Shown: in pieces, positions 29,919 to 38,290 of the stretch | How positions within the stretch are numbered: the stretch's first letter is position 1 | How the letters are laid out: the number at the start of each line of letters is the position of its first letter | Origin: Cohnella nanjingensis | Lineage (GTDB): Bacteria; Bacillota; Bacilli; Paenibacillales; Paenibacillaceae | Assembly (NCBI RefSeq): GCF_014212125.1 | Contig: NZ_JACJVP010000007.1 | Location: 1-64,000, forward strand | Reading direction: 5' to 3' | DNA length: 64,000 nucleotides | Program-made: the position numbers and the translations under genes | Notes under the pieces: generated by a model | What the model was told of the DNA's origin: nothing | Databases searched by the model: none | What the model saw: only the letters and a program-made list of their open reading frames with translations

Positions 29919-30409
29919 ATGTCGATTCCATCCCGTACCGCTTCGACTGACCGCGTATCGATCGGGCATCCGGGCATGCGCAGACGTCATCTCCGTCTGG
30001 TTCTGCTGTTCACGGCGCTCTCCATCGTCGGCGCTGCGGCGGTGATGCCTTACCAGCTGGCGCTGGCCGTCCCGCCGGAGGGCCGGGCGATCCCGTTCGC
30101 CGTCTCGGCGGCCGCCTCGATCGCGCAGGCCGCGATCCTGGCCTTCATCGCCAGCTGGTTCGGCTTCGCGATGGCGTCCCGCGTCGGTCTCGACGCGCCG
30201 CTGCTGCGCAGTCGGCTGTACGGGAACGACGGCTTCGCGACCCGTCCGCGCTGGTCCGGCCGCTGCTGGCTATTGCCGCCCTCGGCAGCCTGATCGGCAC
30301 GGTCGTCCTCCTCGTCCTCTACTGGCGCAAAGGACTCGAATACGCGATCGCGGCGCATATGGCCGGGGATCTGGCGCTGCACTTGATCGTACCAGCCTTA
30401 TTCTCCTAA
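29919..30409 (+). pseudogene. Broken CPBP-type intramembrane protease gene
   Basis: From the ATG at 29919 the frame encodes an N-terminus with hydrophobic segments like those of CPBP (CAAX-type) membrane proteases, ending in VGLDAPLLRSRLY at about residue 100. It then runs out of register and stops at 30293. From about 30251 another frame reads LVLYWRKGLEYAIAAHMAGDLALH and stops at 30409, which is the usual C-terminal motif of the family. The central part with the catalytic EExxxR and FxxxH motifs is missing. It is therefore a frameshifted and internally deleted remnant. It is still first in the operon. Confidence 0.7.
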
Positions 30410-30444
30410 GGGAGATTAGTTAGCAAGAGAAAGGATTTGAGCTG

Positions 30445-30846
30445 ATGTGGATGGAAATTGACCTGCAATCCGAAGTCCCGTTGTACTCGCAGCTGGTCGA
30501 CCAATTGATCGAAGGGATCGCTTCCGGGCAGCTGAAGCCGGGCGATCCGCTGCCTTCGGTCCGCAGCCTGGCCGCGGATCTCGGTATTAATCTGCACACC
30601 GTGAACAAAGCTTATCAAATCTTGAAGCAGGAAGGCTTCCTGCAGGTTCACCGCAAGCAGGGCGTCGTCGTTCAGCCGGGCGGCATGCCCGGCGTGACCG
30701 ATGCCTTCGCCGCCAAGCTGCAGCGGCAGCTGCGCGCGCTGGCCGCCGAAGCGGCGGTGCGGGGGATGAGCGAGGCGGAATTCGCGGCGCACAGCGCCGC
30801 GGTCTACCGGCAACTGTTAACGGACCAAGGGGGAGAACTTTCATGA
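30445..30846 (+). CDS. YtrA-type GntR family regulator
   Basis: The short 133-residue regulator has a GntR winged helix (residues about 8-75: PLYSQLVDQLIEGIASGQLKPGD, PSVRSLAADLGINLHTVNKAY, shown in part) and only a short helical tail, as in the YtrA subfamily. It probably represses its own operon through the palindrome at 29854-29882. Its stop overlaps the start of the next gene by four bases (ATGA). Confidence 0.92.
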   Translation: MWMEIDLQSEVPLYSQLVDQLIEGIASGQLKPGDPLPSVRSLAADLGINLHTVNKAYQILKQEGFLQVHRKQGVVVQPGGMPGVTDAFAAKLQRQLRALAAEAAVRGMSEAEFAAHSAAVYRQLLTDQGGELS

Positions 30847-31934
30847 TGAACGAATGGGGTTGGATGACGCTGGCGATGCTGGACGTGATTACGGCAGGCA
30901 CCTTTATCGTCATATCGATGATTACGCCGGCTTACTTGATCTTCGGCCTGTACGTGCCGGAGGAGGATCGCGCGGACGCTGCGCTGCGGCGGCTCCGCAG
31001 GCGCTATGGCGGATGGGCGGTTCTGACCGGACTGCTCGGGCTGGCCGCCGGCGCTGCAGCGGCGATGCTCAGCGACGGAAATCCGGACGCTATCCTGCCC
31101 GCGACGCTCGTCGTCCAGATCGCGGGATTGATCGTCGCCTGGCGGGCTGGCCGCCGGGCCGCCTTGAAGCTGAAGGCGGAGCGGGGCTGGGAGGCGCCGA
31201 ACCAGACGAAACGGGTGATCGATCTGCGGTTCCGCGAGCGTCAGCGCCTCGTCGGCAACGGCTGGTTCGCCGTGCATCTGCTGATCATCGCCGTCTGCAT
31301 CGCGGTAGCGATTCTGCAGTGGGACCGCATCCCGGATGTGATGGCCACGCACTTCGGCATTAACGGCGAAGCCGACCGCTTCTCCAAGAAGACGGTCGGA
31401 ACCGTGTTCACGCTGAACATCCTGCAAGTCTTCATGACCGGCTTGTTCATCGGCATCAACTACATGATCCGCGGCACGCGCCAGAACCTCGATCCGGACC
31501 ATCCGGTGGCTTCGATGGAGAAGCAGCTGCGGTTCCGGCGGGCGAATTCGATCTTCCTCTACGCGCTTTCTCTGTTCATCATTCTCCTCTTCGGCGTCAT
31601 CCAGGGCTTCACGCTCTACGATTGGCCGCAGACGGTGCTGCTGGCGGTGATGGTGCCGCTTCCGCTCCTGATCATGGGCGGCGTGATCGGCTTCCTCGTC
31701 TACCTCACGCGGAACGGGCTGGACGCCCAGGCTGCCGGGCCGAATGCCAAGGACGACCGATACTGGCGCGGAGGGGGAATCTACTTCAACAAGAACGACC
31801 CCGCCCTCGTGGTGGAGAAAAGGTACGGCGTCGGCTGGACGTTCAACTTCGCGCACCCGCTTGCATGGGTGATCCTCATCGGCATCGTGCTGGTGCCGAT
31901 CGTCATCGTCGTGTTGACGGAGGCGCTGACCTAG
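30843..31934 (+). CDS. DUF1648/DUF5808 membrane protein
   Basis: This 363-residue protein has several hydrophobic segments. DUF1648 lies in the middle (WDRIPDVMATHFGINGEADRFSKK, shown in part, about residues 160-185). The C-terminal region DDRYWRGGGIYFNKNDPALVVEKR is the DUF5808 pattern. Proteins of this type are often encoded next to YtrA-type regulators and are thought to be envelope-related; the function is unknown. It is translationally coupled to the regulator gene. Confidence 0.85.
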   Translation: MMNEWGWMTLAMLDVITAGTFIVISMITPAYLIFGLYVPEEDRADAALRRLRRRYGGWAVLTGLLGLAAGAAAAMLSDGNPDAILPATLVVQIAGLIVAWRAGRRAALKLKAERGWEAPNQTKRVIDLRFRERQRLVGNGWFAVHLLIIAVCIAVAILQWDRIPDVMATHFGINGEADRFSKKTVGTVFTLNILQVFMTGLFIGINYMIRGTRQNLDPDHPVASMEKQLRFRRANSIFLYALSLFIILLFGVIQGFTLYDWPQTVLLAVMVPLPLLIMGGVIGFLVYLTRNGLDAQAAGPNAKDDRYWRGGGIYFNKNDPALVVEKRYGVGWTFNFAHPLAWVILIGIVLVPIVIVVLTEALT

Positions 31935-32104
31935 TCCGAAGCTCACCCAAATGCCTAGTCCCGTTTGCCGCGGGGCAAGGCGGTGTACGGCAGGTCTACG
32001 ATTGCCGCTATGTCTCGACTTAAGGTTGGACAATCGGCCGGATTGCTTGGACGAGCTTCCTCATGATAGGATAAGTTCAATCATTTGGAAGGAGTCTCGC
32101 GCCC

Positions 32105-32398
32105 ATGTCGAATGCTCGAACGATGAAGTGGGTGACCGGCGGCCTCGAGATCGTCCTGGCCATTCCGTTCCTCGGCGGCTTGATCGTGATCGGATGGGGC
32201 TACCTGCCGCTGGTCATCATGTTCATTCTGCACATCGTTACGCTCTTCTTGTCCAACGCGAACCGGGAGTCCTCGCTCGGGTCCATCTTCGGGATCATCA
32301 CCTCCTGTCTTGCTTGGATCCCCATCCTCGGCTGGTTCTTGCATCTGATTACAGGTATCGTCCTGCTGCTCGGTGCGGCTGGCGCTTCGCGAAGATAG
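32105..32398 (+). CDS. Small membrane protein
   Basis: This 97-residue protein has three hydrophobic segments (about residues 12-35, 38-50 and 62-92). The start follows GGAAGGAG. It resembles many uncharacterised Bacillales membrane proteins and no family is named with confidence. A terminator follows. Confidence 0.7.
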   Translation: MSNARTMKWVTGGLEIVLAIPFLGGLIVIGWGYLPLVIMFILHIVTLFLSNANRESSLGSIFGIITSCLAWIPILGWFLHLITGIVLLLGAAGASRR

Positions 32399-32405
32399 AG
32401 ACGAC

Positions 32406-32438
32406 AATCCCCGCCGGCCTTGAGCCGACGGGGATTTT
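32406..32438 (+). terminator. Intrinsic terminator
   Basis: AATCCCCGCCGGC...GCCGACGGGGATT is followed by TT and a short T-rich tail. It lies eight bases after the small membrane protein gene. Confidence 0.8.
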
Positions 32439-32441
32439 GTT

Positions 32442-32545
32442 CGTCATACAGAAATGTATAAGTTTCACGCTTATCCATTTCTAAATGGTCTCCGATAGAA
32501 ACGTGTCGCCTCTTCCGAGAAGATGGCGAAGTCGTTTTTACTTGG
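32442..32545. repeat. Dispersed hairpin repeat, copy A (full length)
   Basis: Read on the minus strand, the copy begins CCAAGTAAAAACG. It goes on with a GTCGCC-CTTC/GAAG-GGCGA hairpin closed by CGTTTCTATCGG, then CCATTTagAAATGG, ATAAGcgtgaaaCTTAT and ACATTTCTGT. Related copies are at 33.4 and 60.2 kb. The first hairpin with its flanking A and T runs (32497-32539) can also act as a two-way terminator, here after the thioredoxin gene. Confidence 0.65.
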
Positions 32546-32625
32546 CGTATCAGGAAGAATTAGTTTTGATCTTACGGGAAGCCGATGAAGGCAGGCTTGC
32601 TTGATCGATGGGGCGCGGCCGGTCT

Positions 32626-33276
32626 TCATTCCTCTGCTCGCGGCAGCCACGCCTCGATCGCTTCTCTCATCTGCTCCTCCTTCATGGCGCCGATTCGGCG
32701 ATAGGCGATGCGCCCGTCCGGATCGACCAGCACGGTAACGGGGATCGAAGTGACCTGGTAGGCTTCCGACGCGCGCTTGTCCTCGTCGAGCAAGACGGGG
32801 AACGTATAGCCGTTGTCATTGATGTAGCTCGCCGCCTTCTTCCCGCTCTCCCCCATGTCCACGGCCAGCATGACGAGGCCTTCCTCCTTGTAATCCCGGT
32901 ACACCTGCTCCATCGCGGGCATCTCCTTCTTGCAGTACTTGCACCAGGTCGTCCAGAAGTTGAGATAGACGCGCTTGCCGCGCAGATCCGCCAGCGACAC
33001 AGAATTGCCGTCCAGATCCGTCAGCGTGAAGGGAGCGGCGGGTACCCGATCCGGCGCGGAGGCCGCCGCCGCGGGGGCTTCTTCGGATTGCCGATTCGCG
33101 TCAGGCGCCGCAGAGACGCCGTTCACTGAGGGGGAATCGGCCGAGGCGCCGGATGCGGCGGAAGGGGGAGGAGCGGCTGCGGACCCCTTCTCGTCCGGCT
33201 GGTATCGACTTGTCACGTATTGCGCGGCTGCCATGAGCAGCAAGACGGCAGCGAGCAGAATGATTTTCTTTTTCAC
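32626..33276 (-). CDS. TlpA/ResA-type thiol-disulfide oxidoreductase
   Basis: The GTG at 33276 lies six bases after AAAGGAG; the frame extends 13 codons upstream without support. The 216-residue protein has an N-terminal membrane anchor (KIILLAAVLLLMAAAQYV), a low-complexity Ala/Ser linker to about residue 85, and a thioredoxin fold. The fold has the active site NFWTTWCKYCKKEMP (CxxC at about residue 122) and cis-Pro in SIPVTVLVD. It probably reduces disulfides outside the membrane. Its neighbour is a surface protein that also has thioredoxin-like domains. Confidence 0.9.
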   Translation of the reverse strand: MKKKIILLAAVLLLMAAAQYVTSRYQPDEKGSAAAPPPSAASGASADSPSVNGVSAAPDANRQSEEAPAAAASAPDRVPAAPFTLTDLDGNSVSLADLRGKRVYLNFWTTWCKYCKKEMPAMEQVYRDYKEEGLVMLAVDMGESGKKAASYINDNGYTFPVLLDEDKRASEAYQVTSIPVTVLVDPDGRIAYRRIGAMKEEQMREAIEAWLPRAEE

Positions 33277-33403
33277 GAGAGACTCCTTTGTCTGCGGTCT
33301 CCGAATAGAAGCCAAGATGGGCGGCCGTGCGGCCGCCCATCTTAGAAGGATTATCGGATTGCTGCGGCTGGAAGCGAATCGTCCGGGACGTTTGACCGCC
33401 GAT

Positions 33404-33447
33404 AAAAACGCGTTGTCCTCTTCCGAGAAGACGACAAATCCGTTTTT
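33404..33447 (-). terminator. Two-way terminator, dispersed repeat copy B
   Basis: AAAAACG-cg-TTGTCCTCTTC-cga-GAAGACGACAA-atc-CGTTTTT forms a strong hairpin with A and T runs on both sides, so it can end transcription in either direction. On the minus strand the repeat's first bases (AAGTAA) are the last Lys codon and stop of the SLH gene. Confidence 0.8.
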
Positions 33448-36400
33448 ACTTGGACAGCAGGTTGTACAGCACCTGAGCCACTTGGGCGCGGGTGGAGACG
33501 TCCTTCGGATTCAGCTTGCCGCCGCTGCCAGTCACGATGCCGCCATCGACGAGCGATTGGAAGGCATCCTGGGCGTAGCCGGCGATGCTGCCTGCATCAG
33601 AGAAGCCGGAGAGACCGACATTCGACTTCGCCGCCGGCAGCTCGCCCAGCGTGCCTAGCGCACGATAGAGCAGCGTGAACAGCTCTTGGCGGGTGACCTG
33701 GCTGTCGGGTTGGTACTTGTTGTCGCCCAGCCCTTCGGTGATGCCGAGGCGCTTAGCCGCCGCCAAGTATTTCGTATAGTACGCATTGCCCGCATCGGCA
33801 AAATTGTCCGAAGGCTGTTCATCCGGCGCGATGCCGTAAGCCTTCAGCAGCAGGACGATGAACTGTCCGCGCGTCACCGTCGCGTTCGGGCTGTAGTGCG
33901 TCTCGTCGGTGCCGGTCGTGATGCTTCGGGCGGCCAGGTAGCTGACCGCATCCTTGTACCACGTGCCGGCCGCCACGTCGGCGAACGGGACGGCGTTGTG
34001 CCCGATGATATACTCCGAGAAGTGGGTCGTCGCGAAGTCGACCGTACCCGTGGCGGCATGGTACCCGCCGCGGAGCGTGATCAGCTCGCCGGCTTCGTTG
34101 ATGTGGTAGACGACGACGGCTTGCGGATCTTCTCCGGCCTTCAGTGTATAGGGAAGGCTGACCGAGACGCGTCCGCCGCCGAAGCTTGCGACCGCCGAAT
34201 CGCCCGCGAAGACGTTGAAGTCATAGACCGGACGGTCGCCCAGCGCCTGTTTGCCTTCCTCCGTCAGCTCGGAGACCGCGATCTTGACGATAATGTCTCC
34301 GGCATTCGAAGCCGATTGGATGCCCGCGACGGATTTGGCGTCGAAGACAAGGGCGCCGAGCTTGCCGTAGTCGAACTTCAGCTCGGCCTTCGTATCGGCG
34401 GCCAGGCCGCCGAAGGCGCTCCTCGGGATGAGGAGCTCAACCGATTTGGAGGCGGCATCGGGTTCCACCTTGAATGCGATGACTACCGTCTTGCCGGACG
34501 CCTCTGCCGTCTTCGCGCTGCTGAGCAGATCCTGCACCGCAGCGGCCGTGATGGCGGCCGTCGTGACGCCGGTGGCCGCATCGGTCTTGGACGCTACCGT
34601 CGTGCCGATGATGGCTTTGGTCGGATCGGCCGGATCGACCGGGATCGGCGGCGGCATCGGCGTCGGAGGCGGCGTCGGCGTAGACGGGCCGGAGGGTCCG
34701 CCTGGCACGCCGGGCGAGACGTAAGCCGGTACGACGACTTCGGCGTCCGGGCTGGCATTGTAGCCGAGCTTAGCCGCGAAGCGGACGTGATACGTGCCCG
34801 CAGCCAGGCCGCGGATCGCGGGAACCGTCGCCGGACGGTAGATGGAGTCGCCGTGAAGCTTGAACTCCTGGCCGTCCGAAGTGCCCGTAATTTGGCCGTC
34901 GTTGTTCGCCGCGGAGGTCGGGGCGATGCCCGTCAGCCCGGTCGGCGCGGCCTGATCCAGATTCTCGTAAGCCGGTACGACGACTTCGACGGCCGGGCTT
35001 TGGCTGTAGCCGGGCTTGGCCGCGAAGCGCACGAGATAGGACCCCGGCGTCAGGCCGGTAATCGCCGTTCCCGTGACCGGGATGTAGTCTTTGGCGGATG
35101 CGAGCTTATACTCCTGCCCTTCCGTCACGCCGATGATCTGACCGTCCGCCGCATCGGGCGCGCTCGGCGCGATGCCGGACAGGCCGGTCGGCGCGTCTTG
35201 CCCCAGCTCGCCGTAGGCCGGAATGACGACCTCGACGATCGGGCTCGCCCGGTAACCCGGCTTGGCGGCGACGCGCACTTGATACGTGCCGTAGACCAAG
35301 CCCGTGATGGAAGGCGCCGTAGCGGGGAGGAAGATGTCGTCGTCCTCGAATTTGTATTCCAGATCCGTCGTAGTGCCCGTAATCTGTCCGTCATCGTTGG
35401 CGGGGGTGGTCGGAGCAATCCCGCTCAAGCCCGTCGGGGGCGCTTGGTCGAAGATCGGAGCCGGTACGACGACTTGGATCGATTGGCCGGCCGGGTAAGC
35501 CACCTCGGCGTGTACGCCGCCGACCGCTACGGGACCTTGATAGCCCGGCTTCGAGACATAGCGCACGTCATAAGTACCGTAGACCAGTCCGGTGATGGAC
35601 GCGCCGTTCGCAGGAAGGTAAGTCGACGCTCCCGCAAGCTTGTATTCCAGAGGCCGGCCGTTCACGCCGACGATCCGGCCGTCGCCGCTGTCCGCGCCCG
35701 TCGGCGCGAGGCCCGTGAGCCCGGTCGGTACGGATTCGAGACGGGACAAGACGCTGTCGAGCGCCGCTTTGTAGGTTTCGTTGTACAGGTACGGCTGATT
35801 GTTGGCGTTGACGGCGCCCGGCTGAATCGTCTTCCAGCCGTACATCAACTCCACGTGGCCGAAAATCGGCGCCGCTTTCCCGTTTTCGTCCTTGTTGTCT
35901 TTGTTGTAGATGAAGAAGTAAGGAACCTGCAGCTTGTTGGCTACGACGGGCTCGCCGTTCGGGCCAGGGTAGTTGACGTTGTTCGACGTCTTGAGGTACT
36001 GCGTCTGGATGTTGGTCAGGTAAGTATTGACCAGATCCACGTACAGTCTGGCGTAGGCATTTCTGGTATCGCGCACCATGAGCCGGTCGTTCTCGTGCGT
36101 ATCGTAGCCGGCCGGTTTGGAGACGTCTACGCCGGCGTCGAGCCGAGGATCCCACATGTAGACTTTGTCGACGTTGTACTTTTTGGCGTATTCATTGATG
36201 AATTTGATCGCCGCTTGGGTGTTCGGGCACCAGGAGCCGCCGAACAGGATGGCGTAGTTGCCCTGGCTGGCCAGCAGCTTGGTCAGCTCGTGATAGGTGA
36301 CGTGCTCGAACACCAGGTTGCGGTCCGATCCGTCGAAGATCGGCGGCTGGCCGGTCGTATTGTGCAAGACGTTGGCGTTGAAGGCCGGCGCAATGAAGTC

Positions 36401-37105
36401 GTAGGCGTCGACGCTGTCATAGGACGAAGCCGCCTGCAAGACGCCGAGGACGTCCGCTTTGAAGGCATCGATCTTGCCGGCGTCCGGCGAGCCGTCCGTC
36501 AGATAGTCGGACTCATCGCCGTCGCTCCTGAGCGAAGCCAGGATCGGCTCGCTGTTGCCGCCGTTCTTGTGGTTTTTATTGTAGACGAACAAGAGGGACG
36601 CATCCTTGACGTCGGCGGCCGGGCTCGGCGCGACAACCGCGCCGCTTGGATCCCTCTCGGTCAAGTATTTGTTTACTAGATCGGTATACACATTGGCGAA
36701 CCGATTGGCGCTGTCCGCGATGTCCAGCGTCGCGCCGTCCAGCTTGGTGTCGAAGTTGTAGACCGTCTTGACCCCGTAGGCCTTGGCTACTTCGTTTATG
36801 TAGCCGATGTTGGCCTGCGTGCTGGCGATCGAAGCGCCGCCGAACAGGATGGCGTAGGTGCCGTCGCTGTCCAGCACGTGGACGAGATCCTCGTACGTGA
36901 GGGTCTTGAAGACATGGGCCAAATCGTTCAGATTCGGATAGACGTCGCTGAAGTAGTCATAATGGCTGATCGCCGCGCCGGAGAGCGCGCCTGAAGACGA
37001 AGCTTCGGCGGCGCTGGCTTGGCCGGCCTGCTGGAAGGCCGGCAGTACGAGGAAGGCGGCCAGCAGCAGGGCCAGCAACCTTTTCGGGTTGAATTTGTTG
37101 TTCAT
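33446..37105 (-). CDS. Giant SLH-anchored surface protein with thioredoxin-like domains
   Basis: This 1219-residue exported protein has a signal peptide at residues 1-33. Two related domains follow (about 45-225 and 265-460), each with the pattern YAILFGG-S/A, TQA-I-(F/Y)INE-AK-Y-V-VY and a later FxYNKxxK strand. The second has a thioredoxin-like GGSWCPNTQ (Cys about residue 290), while the first has GGASIASTQ and lacks Cys. Four Ig-like repeats of 80-90 residues (about 466-797) each begin TGL-GIAP and contain PGY and VVVPA. A Pro-rich linker, a beta domain and three SLH repeats (about 1040-1219) end the chain and should hold it on the cell wall. The partner or substrate is unknown. Confidence 0.88.
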   Translation of the reverse strand: MNNKFNPKRLLALLLAAFLVLPAFQQAGQASAAEASSSGALSGAAISHYDYFSDVYPNLNDLAHVFKTLTYEDLVHVLDSDGTYAILFGGASIASTQANIGYINEVAKAYGVKTVYNFDTKLDGATLDIADSANRFANVYTDLVNKYLTERDPSGAVVAPSPAADVKDASLLFVYNKNHKNGGNSEPILASLRSDGDESDYLTDGSPDAGKIDAFKADVLGVLQAASSYDSVDAYDFIAPAFNANVLHNTTGQPPIFDGSDRNLVFEHVTYHELTKLLASQGNYAILFGGSWCPNTQAAIKFINEYAKKYNVDKVYMWDPRLDAGVDVSKPAGYDTHENDRLMVRDTRNAYARLYVDLVNTYLTNIQTQYLKTSNNVNYPGPNGEPVVANKLQVPYFFIYNKDNKDENGKAAPIFGHVELMYGWKTIQPGAVNANNQPYLYNETYKAALDSVLSRLESVPTGLTGLAPTGADSGDGRIVGVNGRPLEYKLAGASTYLPANGASITGLVYGTYDVRYVSKPGYQGPVAVGGVHAEVAYPAGQSIQVVVPAPIFDQAPPTGLSGIAPTTPANDDGQITGTTTDLEYKFEDDDIFLPATAPSITGLVYGTYQVRVAAKPGYRASPIVEVVIPAYGELGQDAPTGLSGIAPSAPDAADGQIIGVTEGQEYKLASAKDYIPVTGTAITGLTPGSYLVRFAAKPGYSQSPAVEVVVPAYENLDQAAPTGLTGIAPTSAANNDGQITGTSDGQEFKLHGDSIYRPATVPAIRGLAAGTYHVRFAAKLGYNASPDAEVVVPAYVSPGVPGGPSGPSTPTPPPTPMPPPIPVDPADPTKAIIGTTVASKTDAATGVTTAAITAAAVQDLLSSAKTAEASGKTVVIAFKVEPDAASKSVELLIPRSAFGGLAADTKAELKFDYGKLGALVFDAKSVAGIQSASNAGDIIVKIAVSELTEEGKQALGDRPVYDFNVFAGDSAVASFGGGRVSVSLPYTLKAGEDPQAVVVYHINEAGELITLRGGYHAATGTVDFATTHFSEYIIGHNAVPFADVAAGTWYKDAVSYLAARSITTGTDETHYSPNATVTRGQFIVLLLKAYGIAPDEQPSDNFADAGNAYYTKYLAAAKRLGITEGLGDNKYQPDSQVTRQELFTLLYRALGTLGELPAAKSNVGLSGFSDAGSIAGYAQDAFQSLVDGGIVTGSGGKLNPKDVSTRAQVAQVLYNLLSK

Positions 37106-37149
37106 AGCGTCTCCTCAATTGGGGGAATTAAAGTACGATATTAGCGAGA

Positions 37150-37863
37150 TCAAGGGCAGATTTCTTCCTCGGGCGGGCACGCTTCATCCGACGAAGAGGA
37201 CGGAGAAGACGATGAGGAGGAGGAAGAAGAGGAGGAGGAAGACGATGACGAAGCGGCCGGTTCGGCGGCTGCTTTGGCGGACGGCTTGACGTCGGTCTTC
37301 TTCACGAAGTTGACGACCTTCTTAGGCTCGGGCGTCGGGGCAGGTGCCGGCGTAGCCGTTGGCTTCGGCGTCTCCACGGTTGGTGCCGGCGTCGATTGCG
37401 GCGCGGCCGAGGCCTTTGGCGCGGGGGAAGCCGTCGCTTCCGGCTTCAGGACAGCCGTCGTGACGGAACCGGAAGCCTTGGATTCGCCGGCGGACGCTTG
37501 GGGTGCAGGGGTCGACTTGGTCTCCGCGGCCTTAGCGGACGCAACCGGAGATGAGGTCGACTCGCTTGCGGTCGTCACGGCGGCAGCCTTCGGCGATGGT
37601 TCAGGCGTTGCGGCGGCGGCGTTAGCGGGAGAGGCTTCCGCTAGCACGGCAGACGCCGAATCGGCGGCAGGCGACTCCTGCTGGGCTGCAGGCGCGGTTG
37701 CGGCCGGCGCTTCGGGCGCGGGCGTGCTCTCGGGCGCAGCAGTGGCGACTGCGGGTGGCGCGGCGGCTTCCGCCTTCGACCCTTGCTTGGCGGATACGGC
37801 AGCGTAGGTCAAAGCAGAGAAGGCTACGGCAGCTACAACGATGGATACAGCTACTTTTTTCAT
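37150..37863 (-). CDS. Exported Ala/Pro/Ser/Thr-rich protein with poly-serine tract
   Basis: The ATG at 37863 follows AAAGGACGG. The 237-residue product has a signal peptide or anchor (VAVSIVVAAVAFSALTYAAVSA), then about 180 residues of Ala, Pro, Ser and Thr, like a disordered wall-spanning stalk. A short basic patch (KKVVNFVKKTDVKPS) follows, then a tract of about 16 serines near residue 212 and an acidic end with two cysteines (EACPPEEEIC). The family is not recognised. It lies 45 bp upstream of the SLH protein gene in the same direction. It could be a substrate or a partner of the thioredoxin-like proteins next door (inference). Confidence 0.65.
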   Translation of the reverse strand: MKKVAVSIVVAAVAFSALTYAAVSAKQGSKAEAAAPPAVATAAPESTPAPEAPAATAPAAQQESPAADSASAVLAEASPANAAAATPEPSPKAAAVTTASESTSSPVASAKAAETKSTPAPQASAGESKASGSVTTAVLKPEATASPAPKASAAPQSTPAPTVETPKPTATPAPAPTPEPKKVVNFVKKTDVKPSAKAAAEPAASSSSSSSSSSSSSSSSPSSSSDEACPPEEEICP

Positions 37864-38035
37864 GGATGACCGTCCTTTCGCGGCGAGGCGTCTGATGGCG
37901 TCCTTCGCGCGGATAATGGGATTTCGTTGAAGCCGGCCCGGACTAGACCCGGACGCGCGAATGGGACGATAATCCGGTCATGAGCAAGTACTCCCCTTTG
38001 CCGTTTGGTCCGGATAATAAAAGAAGATCCAACAT

Positions 38036-38055
38036 AGAACGCCCTAGGGCGTTCT
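38036..38055. promoter_or_regulatory. 20-bp perfect palindrome
   Basis: AGAACGCCCTAGGGCGTTCT is its own reverse complement. It lies between the divergent poly-serine protein and symporter genes and is followed by no T tract, so it is more likely an operator than a terminator. An 86-codon minus-strand frame here (37860-38120) has no protein-like features. Confidence 0.45.
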
Positions 38056-38209
38056 CCGTTGAATCTCTGGTAGTCCAGTAGATGTAGGTATGATCTTCCG
38101 TTCGTCTCATTTCGCTTCACGTATCCCCATCTTAGTCGGCCCCCCTATTCCTGTCAATGCATATTTAATTATTTTCTATCGTTTTTGTCGGAATTAAAAA
38201 AATGGCGTA

Positions 38210-38238
38210 TTGACAATCCCCTTCGACATGAGTAAATT
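38210..38238 (+). promoter_or_regulatory. Sigma-A promoter of the symporter gene
   Basis: TTGACA at 38210-38215 and TAAATT at 38233-38238 are 17 bp apart, about 52 bp before the GTG start. Confidence 0.7.
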
Positions 38239-38290
38239 AAATCTAACATTTATTCCAACAAAATTCGTGGGTTTAGGGGGAGAAAAGACA

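Noticed and set aside
32200..32478. 92-codon minus-strand frame beginning MDKRETYTF
   Set aside because: Its first codons lie in the dispersed repeat and it then runs antisense to the small membrane protein gene; no ribosome site.
33686..36679. 997-codon plus-strand frame opposite the SLH protein gene
   Set aside because: Long antisense shadow in GC-rich DNA, rich in Arg, Asp and Gly; the minus-strand gene has a signal peptide, domains and start signals.
37860..38120. 86-codon minus-strand frame upstream of the poly-serine protein
   Set aside because: It overlaps the leader and a 20-bp palindrome and lacks a ribosome site; the sequence is not protein-like.
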